Source: Cognatilysobacter xinjiangensis (lineage in GTDB: Bacteria; Pseudomonadota; Gammaproteobacteria; Xanthomonadales; Xanthomonadaceae). From it: 64,000 nucleotides of DNA. Shown here piece by piece: positions 34,696-44,964 of this stretch. Each line of letters begins with the position of its first letter. Position 1 is the first letter of the stretch. The DNA lies in the NCBI RefSeq assembly GCF_014651995.1, contig NZ_BMXY01000001.1, positions 1,612,001 to 1,676,000 of the forward strand, written 5' to 3'. Both the position numbers and the translations under genes were made by a program. The notes under the pieces were generated by a model that saw nothing but the letters and a program-made list of their open reading frames with translations, was not told the DNA's origin and did no database searches.

Positions 34696-36722
34696 CCGTT
34701 CCGCCTTCGACGGCGAGCCAGCCCGGCATCACCTACCTCGACGAACTACGCGCGAAGGCCGACCGGCTGTTCGCCATCGTCACGCTCGTGCTCGCCTCGG
34801 CCTCGCTTGGCCTCGCATGGACCGAGGGCGACTGGATGGTCTTCCTGACGGTGACGGCACCCACGCTGGCGGCCGTCGTCGCGCAGGTCGTCCTGCGACC
34901 GGGCTCGCTGTCGACCCGGCTTACCGTCGCGCTCGGCTTCATGGTGCTGACGGCCGCGATGATCCAGCAGGCCAACGGCCTTGTGGAAATGCACTTCGGC
35001 GTGTTCGTGCTGCTGGCGCTGTTGCTGTACTACCGCGACTGGCGTCCCGTCGTGGCCGCCGCGGCGGCCATCGCCGTCCACCACGTCGGTTTCTTCCTGC
35101 TGCAGTCCGGCGGTCTGCCGGTGCATGCGTTCGCGCCTGGCAGCGGGTTCGGCATCGTCGCAATCCATGCCGCCTACGTCGTCGCGGAGACGGCGGTGCT
35201 GTGTGTAATGTGCGCGCAGTTGCGCGCCGAAGTGGAACTCGTGGGCGCTTCCCCGCAGGCGGTGGCCGGCATGGCGCGCGCGCTCGCCAACGGCGATCTC
35301 TCCGAAGACGCCTCGCGCACCTACCCCGCCGGCTCCATCGCCGACTCGCTGGGCAATGCCGCCGCACAGGTCAAATCGTTGCTCGACGAGGTCTGCGAGT
35401 CGGCGGACCGCCAGGCCGCTGGCGACTTCGGACGCCCACTCGCCCGCGAGGGGCGCGAAGGGACCGTGCTGTCGCTGGTCGAGCGCATCAACGCGGCGAA
35501 CATGCGCAGCGCGACGGCGATCGCCAACGTGCGGGACGGGCTGGAAGCGCTGTCCGCGGGTCGGCTCGACCATGACTTCGACTTCGCCGCGGAAGGCGAC
35601 TTCGCCCGCCTGCGCGATCAGCTCGCCGATACCACCCGCGCGCTCGCGACCTTCATCGACGCGCAGACGGCCGCCGTGCGCGCGGGCGCAAGCGGCGACC
35701 TGTCCGTGCGCATCCCGCTCGACGGGCTCGACGGCTTCACACTCGACATCGCCACCGGGCTCAACAGCCTGCTCGATACCACCGACCGCAGCCTCGTCGA
35801 GATCGTCGCGTTCCTCGAGCGCATGGCGGCCCATGACCTGCGCCAGCGCATCGACCAAGGCGCCCAGGGCGTCTTCGGCGACCTCGCGCGCGCGGCGAAT
35901 TCGACGGCCGACGCACTGGCGTCGATCGTCGAGCAGTTCCGTTCGACCAGTGGACGCGTGCGCAACGCCGCCGCGGAGATCGCGACCGGCAATCAGGACC
36001 TCTCGACCCGTACCGAACAGCAGGCCGCGGCGCTGGAGGAGACCGCGGCCTCGATGGAAGAGCTGACCGCGACGGTGCGGCAGAACGCCGAGAACGCGCA
36101 GCGCGCCAATCATCTCGCCACCGGCGCGGCGGACGTCGCGACCGCGGGCGGCGACGTCGTCGCACGCGTCGTCAGCACCATGGACATGATCGCCGAGACG
36201 TCGCGCCGCGTGGCGGAGATCGTCGGCGTCATCGACAGCATCGCGTTCCAGACCAACATCCTTGCCCTCAACGCGGCGGTGGAGGCGGCGCGCGCGGGCG
36301 AGGAGGGGCGTGGTTTCGCGGTGGTCGCCTCCGAAGTGCGCGCACTGGCCCAGCGTTCGGCGCGCGCGGCGCAAGAAATCAAGGCGCTCATCGCCGAGTC
36401 GGCCGAACGCGTGGGCGAAGGCACGGCGCTGGTGGCGCAGGCGGGCCGGACCATGCAGGACATCGTTGGAAGCGTCACCCGCGCCGCCGACATCGTCGCG
36501 GAGATCAGCGCCGCCTCGAAGGAGCAGAGCGCCGGCATCGAACAGGTTAACCAGGCGATCGTCCATATGGACGGTTCGACCCAGCAGAACGCGACGCTGG
36601 TCGAGCAGGCGACGGCGGCGGCTAAATCACTCGAAGACCAGGCGGTCGAACTCGCCGACGCCATCGCGCGCTTCCGCACGGGAACATCGGGCGCGCCGGC
36701 GCCACTGCGCGCGGTGGCCTGA
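34677..36722 (+). CDS. Methyl-accepting chemotaxis protein with multi-pass membrane sensor
   Basis: A 681-residue chemoreceptor. Residues about 28-180 hold five or six membrane helices with almost no periplasmic domain, and conserved-looking histidines in MHFGVFVLL and VHHVGFF. Two or more HAMP-like segments follow (about 210-400), then the signalling domain with the tip [43 protein letters not shown] at about residues 518-560. The usual CheR docking pentapeptide is not present. The long N-terminal open frame is ignored because [17 protein letters not shown] precedes the first helix. Stimulus is unknown. Confidence 0.9.
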   Translation: MSPHALTVPPSTASQPGITYLDELRAKADRLFAIVTLVLASASLGLAWTEGDWMVFLTVTAPTLAAVVAQVVLRPGSLSTRLTVALGFMVLTAAMIQQANGLVEMHFGVFVLLALLLYYRDWRPVVAAAAAIAVHHVGFFLLQSGGLPVHAFAPGSGFGIVAIHAAYVVAETAVLCVMCAQLRAEVELVGASPQAVAGMARALANGDLSEDASRTYPAGSIADSLGNAAAQVKSLLDEVCESADRQAAGDFGRPLAREGREGTVLSLVERINAANMRSATAIANVRDGLEALSAGRLDHDFDFAAEGDFARLRDQLADTTRALATFIDAQTAAVRAGASGDLSVRIPLDGLDGFTLDIATGLNSLLDTTDRSLVEIVAFLERMAAHDLRQRIDQGAQGVFGDLARAANSTADALASIVEQFRSTSGRVRNAAAEIATGNQDLSTRTEQQAAALEETAASMEELTATVRQNAENAQRANHLATGAADVATAGGDVVARVVSTMDMIAETSRRVAEIVGVIDSIAFQTNILALNAAVEAARAGEEGRGFAVVASEVRALAQRSARAAQEIKALIAESAERVGEGTALVAQAGRTMQDIVGSVTRAADIVAEISAASKEQSAGIEQVNQAIVHMDGSTQQNATLVEQATAAAKSLEDQAVELADAIARFRTGTSGAPAPLRAVA

Positions 36723-36740
36723 TCCCGGCGCAGAACGGAC

Positions 36741-36762
36741 GAGGCCGCCCGGAGGCGGCCTC
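36741..36762. terminator. Hairpin between convergent MCP and purA genes
   Basis: GAGGCCGCC/GGCGGCCTC, nine base pairs with a CGGA loop, 18 bases after the MCP stop and 23 bases beyond the purA stop. There is no strong T tract on either side. Confidence 0.6.
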
Positions 36763-36785
36763 GAAACTTCGGCGCTACGCGGCGT

Positions 36786-38297
<1,512 letters not shown>

Positions 38298-38486
38298 TCA
38301 ATGGCGAACCAGCCACAGCGAGGCCAGCCCCAACGCCACCACCACCGCGCCGAACACCCGCAACTGCCGCGTCGTCAGCACGTACAGCCGCTCGGCGGTG
38401 CGCTTCCAGCCCTCAGGCGTGAGGAACAGGAACAGGCCCTCCAGCACCGCGACCAGGCACAGCGCCGACAGCAACTCACGCGCCAT
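38298..38486 (-). CDS. DUF2065 small membrane protein
   Basis: A 62-residue protein with two membrane helices, matching DUF2065: LCLVAVLEGLFLFLTPEGWKR then LYVLTTRQLRVFGAVVVALGLASLWLV. The family regularly sits between hflC and purA, as here, and its role is unknown; that position suggests an association with the HflKC-FtsH complex. The ATG shares one base with the hflC stop (TGATG). A TTG one codon earlier would also be in frame. Confidence 0.85.
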   Translation of the reverse strand: MARELLSALCLVAVLEGLFLFLTPEGWKRTAERLYVLTTRQLRVFGAVVVALGLASLWLVRH

Positions 38487-39349
38487 CAACGATCGGACTT
38501 GAGGTACTGCAGGAACGGGTCGTTCTTGTCGACGACGATGACCGTCTGGCCATTGCCGAATGCGCGGCGGTAAGCCTCGAGGCTGCGCTGGAACGCGTAG
38601 AAGCCGGTGTCCTTCTGCGCCGCGTCGGCGTACAGGCGCGCGGCCTCGGCATCGCCCTCGCCGCGCAGGCGCTGCGCATCGCGCTCGGCCTCGGCCACGA
38701 TCACGGCGCTATCGCGATCGGCATTCGCACGGATCAGCTGGGCCTGCTCGGCGCCCTCGGCGCGCAGGCGGCTGGCTACCTGCTGGCGCTGCGCACGCAT
38801 GCGGCTGTAGACGTCGCTGATGACGCGGCTGTCGGTCGGCAGGTCGATCTGCTTGATGCGCAGGTCGACGATGCGGATGCCCAGCGTGGCCGCGCCCTGG
38901 TTGATGGCCTGCAGCTGCTTGGCGACGATGTCGCCACGATCGCCCGACACCACCTCCGACAGCGTGCGCGTATTGATCTCGTTGCGCAGCGAGTCCTTGA
39001 TGATCGGCGCGAGGCGTTCGTTGCCGACCTTCTCGTCGCCGCCGGTGGCGCGGTAGAACGCGCGCAGGTTCTCGATGCGGCCCACCGCGAAGAAGTCGAC
39101 GCTGACGTCCTTGCGCTCGGACGTGAGGTAACGCTCCGGCTCGGCCGGCAGCACGATCAGGCGGCGGTCGAAGGTCAGCTGGGTTTCCACCAGCGGCCAC
39201 TTGAAGTGCAGGCCGGGGCCGAGATCGGTGCGCACGACGCGACCGAGGTTGAGCACGATCGCGCCGCCGCCTTCGGGCACCACGAACACGGAGCCCATCA
39301 GCGCGAACAGCGTCGCGACGGCGAGGGCGATCAGGGCGGGATATCTCAT
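38486..39349 (-). CDS. hflC: FtsH modulator HflC
   Basis: A 287-residue SPFH protein with one N-terminal membrane helix (about 4-24) and an exposed SPFH domain (VVPEGGGAIVLNLGRVVRTDLGPGLHFKWPL), then a long coiled coil (RAQRQQVASRLRAEGAEQAQLIRANADRD). HflC pairs with HflK to form a large periplasmic cage around FtsH that limits access of membrane substrates. Length is somewhat shorter than E. coli (334). The start overlaps the hflK stop (ATGA). Confidence 0.95.
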   Translation of the reverse strand: MRYPALIALAVATLFALMGSVFVVPEGGGAIVLNLGRVVRTDLGPGLHFKWPLVETQLTFDRRLIVLPAEPERYLTSERKDVSVDFFAVGRIENLRAFYRATGGDEKVGNERLAPIIKDSLRNEINTRTLSEVVSGDRGDIVAKQLQAINQGAATLGIRIVDLRIKQIDLPTDSRVISDVYSRMRAQRQQVASRLRAEGAEQAQLIRANADRDSAVIVAEAERDAQRLRGEGDAEAARLYADAAQKDTGFYAFQRSLEAYRRAFGNGQTVIVVDKNDPFLQYLKSDR

Positions 39350-40452
39350 CGGGTCTCTCCACGGGGCGCACGCGGCGCGCGCGGGCCACGGCTATCGGCC
39401 TCGGCCGTCACCGGCTCGAGCAGCTCGGGCACGAGTGCAGGCGCGGACTGCGGCTGCGCGGGCGACAGCAGCGGCGGCGTGGTCGCGCCGCCCGGCTGCG
39501 CCATCGGCACGTAGATCAGCTGGCGCGAATCGCCGCCGACGATCGTGCGGTTGTTCCCAAGCACCTGCTGCACCGTCTCCAGCCACAGGCGCTTGCGGGT
39601 GACCTCGGGCGCGCCGCGGTACTGCTCCACCAGCAGCGAGAAGCGCGTGGCGTCACCGGTCGCGCGGGCGACGGCGGAGATCTTCTCGCCCTCGGCGGTC
39701 GCACGCACGCGCGACGCCTCGCCGCGGGCCTCCGGCACGACCTTGGCCGCGTAGGCGCGCGCCTCACTGATGAAGCGGTCCTTGTCCTGCTGGGCGCTGT
39801 TGACGTCGTCGAAGGCCGGCTTGACCTCTTCCGGCGGGCGCGCGTTCGGCAGGTTGAGTTCGGTCACGGCCAGCCCGGTGCGGTAGGCGCGCAGCGAGTC
39901 CTGCAGGCGCGTGCGCGCCGCCACCGCGAGCGCATTGCGCGCGCCGAGCACCGTGTCGAGGTCGGAGCGGCCGACCATCTCGCGCACGGTCGAGAGCGAC
40001 GCCTCGCGCAGCACCGCGTCGGCATCGCGCGCGCCGAACAGGTAGAGCTGCGGGTCGCTGATGCGGTACTGCACATTCAGGTCGACGTGGACGATGTTCT
40101 CGTCGGCAGTCAGCACCGGCACGGTCTGGGTGAAGGTCTTGATCTGCGTCGCATTGACCTTCTGCACGCGCTCGATCGGCCACGGCAGCTTGAAGTGGGG
40201 GCCAGGCTGCAGCACCCGGGCGAACTGCCCGAAGCGCAGCACCACGCCGCGCTGCTGCTCGGAGATCAGGATGAAACTGGTGAACAGCAGCCACGCACCG
40301 AGCAGCAGTGGGATCCAGCGGACCGGCCCGCCGTTGCCGTCGAGCAGGTTGCGGAAGCGGTCGAGCAGGTCGAGGGGGGCGAGGCCACGGCCGCCGCCGC
40401 GGGGGCGTCGATCGCGGTCGCCGTTGTCACTGCCGGGCGTGTTCCAGGCCAT
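39346..40452 (-). CDS. hflK: FtsH modulator HflK
   Basis: A 368-residue SPFH protein. A Gly/Arg/Asp-rich cytoplasmic N-terminus (DNGDRDRRPRGGGRG) is typical of HflK, followed by a membrane helix (about 46-64), the SPFH domain beginning ISEQQRGVVLRFGQFARVLQPG and a coiled coil. The C-terminal tail is Pro/Ala-rich. It works with HflC around FtsH, whose gene lies about 5.6 kb away in this window. 118 bases separate it from hflX, with no terminator visible, so read-through is likely. Confidence 0.95.
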   Translation of the reverse strand: MAWNTPGSDNGDRDRRPRGGGRGLAPLDLLDRFRNLLDGNGGPVRWIPLLLGAWLLFTSFILISEQQRGVVLRFGQFARVLQPGPHFKLPWPIERVQKVNATQIKTFTQTVPVLTADENIVHVDLNVQYRISDPQLYLFGARDADAVLREASLSTVREMVGRSDLDTVLGARNALAVAARTRLQDSLRAYRTGLAVTELNLPNARPPEEVKPAFDDVNSAQQDKDRFISEARAYAAKVVPEARGEASRVRATAEGEKISAVARATGDATRFSLLVEQYRGAPEVTRKRLWLETVQQVLGNNRTIVGGDSRQLIYVPMAQPGGATTPPLLSPAQPQSAPALVPELLEPVTAEADSRGPRAPRAPRGETR

Positions 40453-40570
40453 GGGGGCTCCTGAGGATGCGCGGCGGCGCCGTCACCGGCGCGCGCGAGC
40501 GGGCCTTCATGGAGACGTCGGGTTCGCCGGCGCTGGGATGGTCGGATTCTAGGTGGGGGGTCCTGCCGCC

Positions 40571-41875
40571 TCAACCAAGGGGCGGCTCGACCGGCGGTTC
40601 GGGAATCAGCGGGGCCAGCAGATGGCCCCCGGCGCCGGCGGCGATGCGGCGGGCCTCGGCCTGCGGCAGGTCGACGTCCAGCCACCAGCCGTCCTCCTCC
40701 GCGCGCTCGGCCCGGATCGCGCCGATCTCGTACAGCCGCCCGCGCAGTCGCGCCGCCTCGGTGGGCAGGTGGATGCGGCCGGCGATGCGCTCCAGGCCGA
40801 GCATCTGCCCGAGCGCATCGTGCAGCAGCTCCAGCCCGGTGCCGTCGCGCGCCGACAGCCACACCCGCGGACGCTCCTCGACAAAGCGGTCGAAGCGCGG
40901 CGGGGTGTCCTCGAGCCGGTCGATCTTGTTGAAGACCAGCAACTGCGGGATCTCGCTGGCGCCGATCTCCTTCAGTACCGCGTCCACCTGCGCGATGCGC
41001 TCGGTGCGCAGCGGGTCGGCGGCGTCGACGACGTGCAGCAGCAGGTCGGCCTCGCGGGCCTCCGACAGCGTGGAGCGGAACGCGGCGACGAGCTCGTGCG
41101 GCAGGTCGCGTACGAAGCCGACCGTGTCGGCCAGCACGACGCCGCCGCCGGGCAGATCGATGCGGCGCACGGTCGGGTCAAGCGTGGCGAACAGCTTGTC
41201 GGCCGCGTAGGCCTCGGCGCCGGTGAGCGCGTTGAACAGGGTGGACTTGCCGGCATTCGTATAGCCGACCAGCGCAACGCGCGGCAGCTCGCCCTTGAGG
41301 CGCGCGCGGCGCATCTGCGCGCGCTGCACCTCGACCTTGTCGAGCCGCTTCGACAACTGCTCGAGCCGCTTCTGCAGCAGGCGACGGTCGGTTTCGAGCT
41401 GGGTTTCGCCGGGGCCGCGCAGGCCGATCGAGCCGCCGCGCTGGCGCTCGAGGTGGGTCCAGCCGCGCACCAGGCGCGTGGCCATGTGGCGCAGCTGCGC
41501 AAGCTCGACCTGCAGCTTGCCTTCGTGGCTGCGTGCACGCTGCGCGAAGATATCGAGGATCAGGCCGGTGCGGTCGATGACGCGGCGGCTGAGCGCGCGC
41601 TCGAGGTTGCGTTCCTGGCCCGGCGAGAGCGGATGGTTGACGATCACGAGGTCCGCGCCGCTCGCCTCGGCAGCGGCGCGGACTTCGTCCAGCTTGCCGC
41701 TGCCGATCAGCGTGGCGGCGTTCGGACGGTCGATGCGCGCGGTGACGACGGCGGCGATGCTCGCGCCCGCCGAACTGGCGAGCTCCTGGAACTCTTCCAG
41801 CACAGCCTCGTCGAGGGGGCCGGCGTGCGGCTGGATCAGCAGCGCGTTCTCGCCCTTCTTGGAGCGCTCAAACAA
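40571..41875 (-). CDS. hflX: Ribosome-splitting GTPase HflX
   Basis: A 434-residue GTPase that binds and splits stalled ribosomes under heat or antibiotic stress. The N-terminal HflX domain contains RIDRPNAATLIGSGKLDEV, a helical linker carries GGSIGLRGPGETQLETDRR, and the G domain has G1 GYTNAGKST, G3 DTVGFVRDLP and G4 NKID. Length matches E. coli (426). It starts 24 bases after hfq on the same strand, in the classic hfq-hflX-hflK-hflC order. Confidence 0.96.
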   Translation of the reverse strand: MFERSKKGENALLIQPHAGPLDEAVLEEFQELASSAGASIAAVVTARIDRPNAATLIGSGKLDEVRAAAEASGADLVIVNHPLSPGQERNLERALSRRVIDRTGLILDIFAQRARSHEGKLQVELAQLRHMATRLVRGWTHLERQRGGSIGLRGPGETQLETDRRLLQKRLEQLSKRLDKVEVQRAQMRRARLKGELPRVALVGYTNAGKSTLFNALTGAEAYAADKLFATLDPTVRRIDLPGGGVVLADTVGFVRDLPHELVAAFRSTLSEAREADLLLHVVDAADPLRTERIAQVDAVLKEIGASEIPQLLVFNKIDRLEDTPPRFDRFVEERPRVWLSARDGTGLELLHDALGQMLGLERIAGRIHLPTEAARLRGRLYEIGAIRAERAEEDGWWLDVDLPQAEARRIAAGAGGHLLAPLIPEPPVEPPLG

Positions 41876-41899
41876 GCCTCACCTCCGCACGCCGATGTG

Positions 41900-42178
41900 T
41901 CATTCCTGCGCGTTCTCCGGCGAGGCGCCTTCGCCCTCGCCCGGCTGCACGTAGCCGCCGCCCGGCCCGACGCGAACGTTGCGCGCCGGCACGACGGTGG
42001 AGATCGCGTGCTTGTAGACCATCTGGCTGACCGTGTTCCGCAGCAGCACCACGAACTGGTCGAAGGACTCGATCGTGCCCTGCAGCTTGATGCCGTTGAC
42101 CAGGTAGACCGAGACCGGCACGCGCTCGCGGCGCAGTGCATTCAGAAACGGATCCTGCAGTGATTGCCCCTTCGACAT
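41900..42178 (-). CDS. hfq: RNA chaperone Hfq
   Basis: A 92-residue Sm-like hexamer subunit that pairs small RNAs with mRNAs. The N-terminus [34 protein letters not shown] and the Sm2 motif [11 protein letters not shown] are nearly canonical. The C-terminal tail is Gly/Glu-rich and acidic ([12 protein letters not shown]). A ribosome site (AAAGGTGGGGA) lies 7-17 bases upstream. There are 149 bases between miaA and hfq, enough for the extra hfq promoters known in other gammaproteobacteria. Confidence 0.98.
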   Translation of the reverse strand: MSKGQSLQDPFLNALRRERVPVSVYLVNGIKLQGTIESFDQFVVLLRNTVSQMVYKHAISTVVPARNVRVGPGGGYVQPGEGEGASPENAQE

Positions 42179-42327
42179 TGGGTAGTCCCCACCTTTCTAT
42201 TGTTCTCGTTATGGGCGGTCGCGGACGACGCCGGACCGTGTCGCCGCGGTCGTCCCCACGGCGGCGACGGTCCGATGGTAGCGCAAAGTCGCTGATTTCC
42301 CGTGGCCGCGGCGTGCAGGCGCGCGTA

Positions 42328-43284
42328 TCAGCGGCGATCCACGAAGGCGGTCACGATGCGATCGAGCCGCGTGGCGTCCAGCTGCGGATCGACGCCGATG
42401 GCATCGAGCTCGCCGCGCAGCCAGGTGAGCTGCCGCTTCGCGAGCTGTCGCGTGGCATGGATGCCGCGCTCGCGCAGCTCGCGCGCATCGAACGCGCCGT
42501 CGAGATGTTCCCATGCCTGCCGATAGCCCACCGCGCGCAGCGCCGGCAGGTCGAGCGGACGCGGGTGCGCGCGCAGCGCCGGCAGCTCGCGCAGGCGTCG
42601 TACCTCGTCGAGAAAGCCCGCTGCGAGCATCGCGTCGAACCGGCGTGCGATGCGCTCGTGCAGCACCGCGCGGGCGGTCGGCGCGACCACGATCTTGAGG
42701 ACACGGCAGGGAAAGCGCTGCGTCGGCGCACTGCGCCGCCAGTCGCTGATGGTGCGCCCGGACGCGCGCCAGACCTCCAGCGCGCGCTGGATGCGCTGCG
42801 CGTCGGTCGCATGGATGCGCGAGGCGGCTTCCGGGTCGACGTTCGCCAGTTCGGCGTGCAGCGCCGCCCAGCCGCGTTCCGCCGCCTCCGCTTCAAGGGC
42901 CGCGCGGATCGCCGGCGCGGCCTCGGGCATCGGCGCGAGCCCGCGCAGCAGCGCGTGGAAGTAGAGCCCGGTGCCGCCGGCGAGGATCGGCAACCGTCCG
43001 CGCGACACGATCGCCTCGACCGCCGCACGCGCGTCGACGGCGAACTCGGCGGCCGAATAGGGCTGCCACGGCTCGCGGATGTCGATCAGGTGATGCGGCA
43101 CGCCGGCCCGCTCGGCCGCGTCGGGCTTGGCCGCGCCGATGTCGAGGCCGCGGTAGACCAGCGCGGAATCCACGCTCACCACCTCGCCGTCGAAGCGTCG
43201 CGCCCAGTCCACCGCCAGCGCCGTCTTGCCCGACGCGGTCGGGCCCATCAGCGCGATCGCGAGAGGACGGCCGTCCGCCGTCAC
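42328..43284 (-). CDS. miaA: tRNA dimethylallyltransferase MiaA
   Basis: A 318-residue enzyme that isopentenylates A37 of tRNAs reading UNN codons. Walker [12 protein letters not shown] (residues 13-23), the substrate motif [31 protein letters not shown]-like [14 protein letters not shown] and the C-terminal [11 protein letters not shown] with [13 protein letters not shown] are all intact. Length matches E. coli (316). It starts 3 bases after the putP stop; in many relatives mutL precedes it, but not here. Confidence 0.96.
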   Translation of the reverse strand: MTADGRPLAIALMGPTASGKTALAVDWARRFDGEVVSVDSALVYRGLDIGAAKPDAAERAGVPHHLIDIREPWQPYSAAEFAVDARAAVEAIVSRGRLPILAGGTGLYFHALLRGLAPMPEAAPAIRAALEAEAAERGWAALHAELANVDPEAASRIHATDAQRIQRALEVWRASGRTISDWRRSAPTQRFPCRVLKIVVAPTARAVLHERIARRFDAMLAAGFLDEVRRLRELPALRAHPRPLDLPALRAVGYRQAWEHLDGAFDARELRERGIHATRQLAKRQLTWLRGELDAIGVDPQLDATRLDRIVTAFVDRR

Positions 43285-43287
43285 GTG

Positions 43288-44790
43288 TCAGTAGCCCCGC
43301 GCGTCGAGCGCCGCCCGCACCTGCAGGTGGCGCGCGGCCATCGCCGGCGACGGCGCGCGGCCCAGCAGGCTGCCCAGCACGATGGCGACGCAACCGATCG
43401 CGAAGCCCGGCACCATCGAGTACAGGCCGGTGGACTCCGCGAAGAGCGTTTCCCACACGATCACGGTCGCGGCACCGGCCACCATCCCGGCGAGCGCGCC
43501 GTTCCGGGTCATGCGCGACCAGAACAGCGAGATCAGCACGACCGGCCCGAACGCTGCGCCGAAGCCGGCCCAGGCGTAGGACACGAGGCCGAGCACGCGG
43601 CTTTCGGGGTCGCGCGCGATGAAGATCGCCAGCAGCGCGACGCCCAGCACCGCCGCGCGCCCCACCCACACGAGCTCGCGCTGGCCGGCGTTGCGGCGCA
43701 GGAACCCGCGATAGAGGTCCTCGGTCAGCGCGCTCGAACAGACCAGCAACTGGCAGGAAAGGGTGCTCATGATCGCGGCGAGGATCGCCGACAGCAGTAC
43801 GCCGGCCACCCACGGATTGAACAGCAGCTGCGAGAGCACGATGAACACGCGCTCCGGGTTCTGCGTGACCGCGCCCGCCTGCGCCGGATGCGCGGCGAAA
43901 TACGCATTGCCGAAGAAGCCCACCGCCATCGCGCCCAACAAGCAGAGCACCATCCAGGTCATGCCGATGCGGCGCGCCTTGGGGATCGTCTCCAGGTCGT
44001 CCGCCGCCATGAAGCGCGCGAGGATATGTGGCTGGCCGAAATAGCCCAGCCCCCACGCCAGCAGCGAAACGATGCCGATGACGCCGAGCGAACCGCCCTT
44101 GAACCAGTCCAGCTTGCCGGGGTCGACCTGCTCGACCAGTGCGAGGCTGGCCTCCGGACCGCCGCTGCCCAGCACCACCACGATCGGCGTGAGCACCAGC
44201 GCGAAGATCATCAACGAGGCCTGCACGGTGTCGGTCCAGCTCACCGCGAGGAAGCCGCCGACCAGCGTGTAGAGGATCGTCGCCGCGGCGCCCCACCACA
44301 GCGCCTGCGCGTACGGCAGACCGAACACGCTCTCGAACATGCGCGCGCCGGCCACGATGCCGCTCGCGCAGTACACCGCGAAGAACACCAGAATGACCAG
44401 CGCCGCGAGCACGCGCAGCACGCGGCTGCCGTCCTCGAAGCGATGGGTGAAATAGTCCGGCAGCGTCAGCGCGTTATGCGTGCGCTCGGTATAGAGGCGC
44501 AGCGGGCCGGCGACGAACTTCCAGTTCGCCCAGGCGCCGATCACGAGGCCGATCGCGATCCAGGCTTCCGACACGCCGCCCAGGTAAAGCGCGCCGGGCA
44601 GGCCCATCAGCAGCCAGCCGCTCATGTCCGAGGCGCCTGCCGACAGCGCGGTGACGAAGCTGCCGAGCGAGCGCCCACCGAGGATGTAGTCGTCGAAGCT
44701 TCGGGTGGACCGCCAGGCGAGGAAGCCGATCAGCACCATGGCCGCCAGGTACAGGCCGAATGTGACGAGAAGCGGAGTGCTGGCGGTCAT
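43288..44790 (-). CDS. putP: Sodium/proline symporter PutP
   Basis: A 500-residue SSS-family transporter with about 13 membrane helices. The proline subgroup is shown by DDYILGGRSLGSFVTALSAGASDMSGWLLMGLPGALY in the first helices, with the sodium-site residues around SAGASDMSGW, and GLGYFGQPHILARFMA. It imports proline with sodium for nutrition or osmoprotection. The start MTASTPLLVTFGLYL at 44790 has AGGA upstream. A 19-base palindrome lies 57 bases before the start. It sits between folP and miaA, which may share its transcript downstream. Confidence 0.94.
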   Translation of the reverse strand: MTASTPLLVTFGLYLAAMVLIGFLAWRSTRSFDDYILGGRSLGSFVTALSAGASDMSGWLLMGLPGALYLGGVSEAWIAIGLVIGAWANWKFVAGPLRLYTERTHNALTLPDYFTHRFEDGSRVLRVLAALVILVFFAVYCASGIVAGARMFESVFGLPYAQALWWGAAATILYTLVGGFLAVSWTDTVQASLMIFALVLTPIVVVLGSGGPEASLALVEQVDPGKLDWFKGGSLGVIGIVSLLAWGLGYFGQPHILARFMAADDLETIPKARRIGMTWMVLCLLGAMAVGFFGNAYFAAHPAQAGAVTQNPERVFIVLSQLLFNPWVAGVLLSAILAAIMSTLSCQLLVCSSALTEDLYRGFLRRNAGQRELVWVGRAAVLGVALLAIFIARDPESRVLGLVSYAWAGFGAAFGPVVLISLFWSRMTRNGALAGMVAGAATVIVWETLFAESTGLYSMVPGFAIGCVAIVLGSLLGRAPSPAMAARHLQVRAALDARGY

Positions 44791-44846
44791 TCGCGTTCCT
44801 GCTGGAGTCCCCGCGCGCACTTTAACCGGGCGATGCCTCCGCATGA

Positions 44847-44865
44847 CTGGCGAATATTTCGCCAG
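44847..44865. promoter_or_regulatory. 19-base palindrome in the putP promoter region
   Basis: CTGGCGAATATTTCGCCAG is a perfect 8-base inverted repeat around TAT, 57 bases before the putP start. Its form and position fit an operator for a dimeric regulator, but the protein is unknown. Confidence 0.5.
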
Positions 44866-44903
44866 CATGGCGGGCCCGCCCGTGGTGGCGGGGGCTGCGC
44901 GGG

Positions 44904-44936
44904 TTATCCACACGGCCACCAAAGCGGTTATCCACA
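44904..44936 (+). promoter_or_regulatory. Two consensus DnaA boxes
   Basis: TTATCCACA occurs at 44904-44912 and again at 44928-44936, same direction, 24 bases apart. Both match the high-affinity DnaA box exactly. They lie between the folP stop and the putP promoter region. Such pairs serve as DnaA-titration or DnaA-regulated sites; no origin genes are nearby. Confidence 0.6.
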
Positions 44937-44964
44937 GCACCTGTCGATAACCGCGCTGGTCGAA

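Noticed and set aside
44904-44936. Replication origin at the DnaA boxes.
   Set aside because: Only two boxes, no AT-rich unwinding region, and no dnaA, dnaN, recF or gidA nearby. A titration or regulatory site is more plausible.
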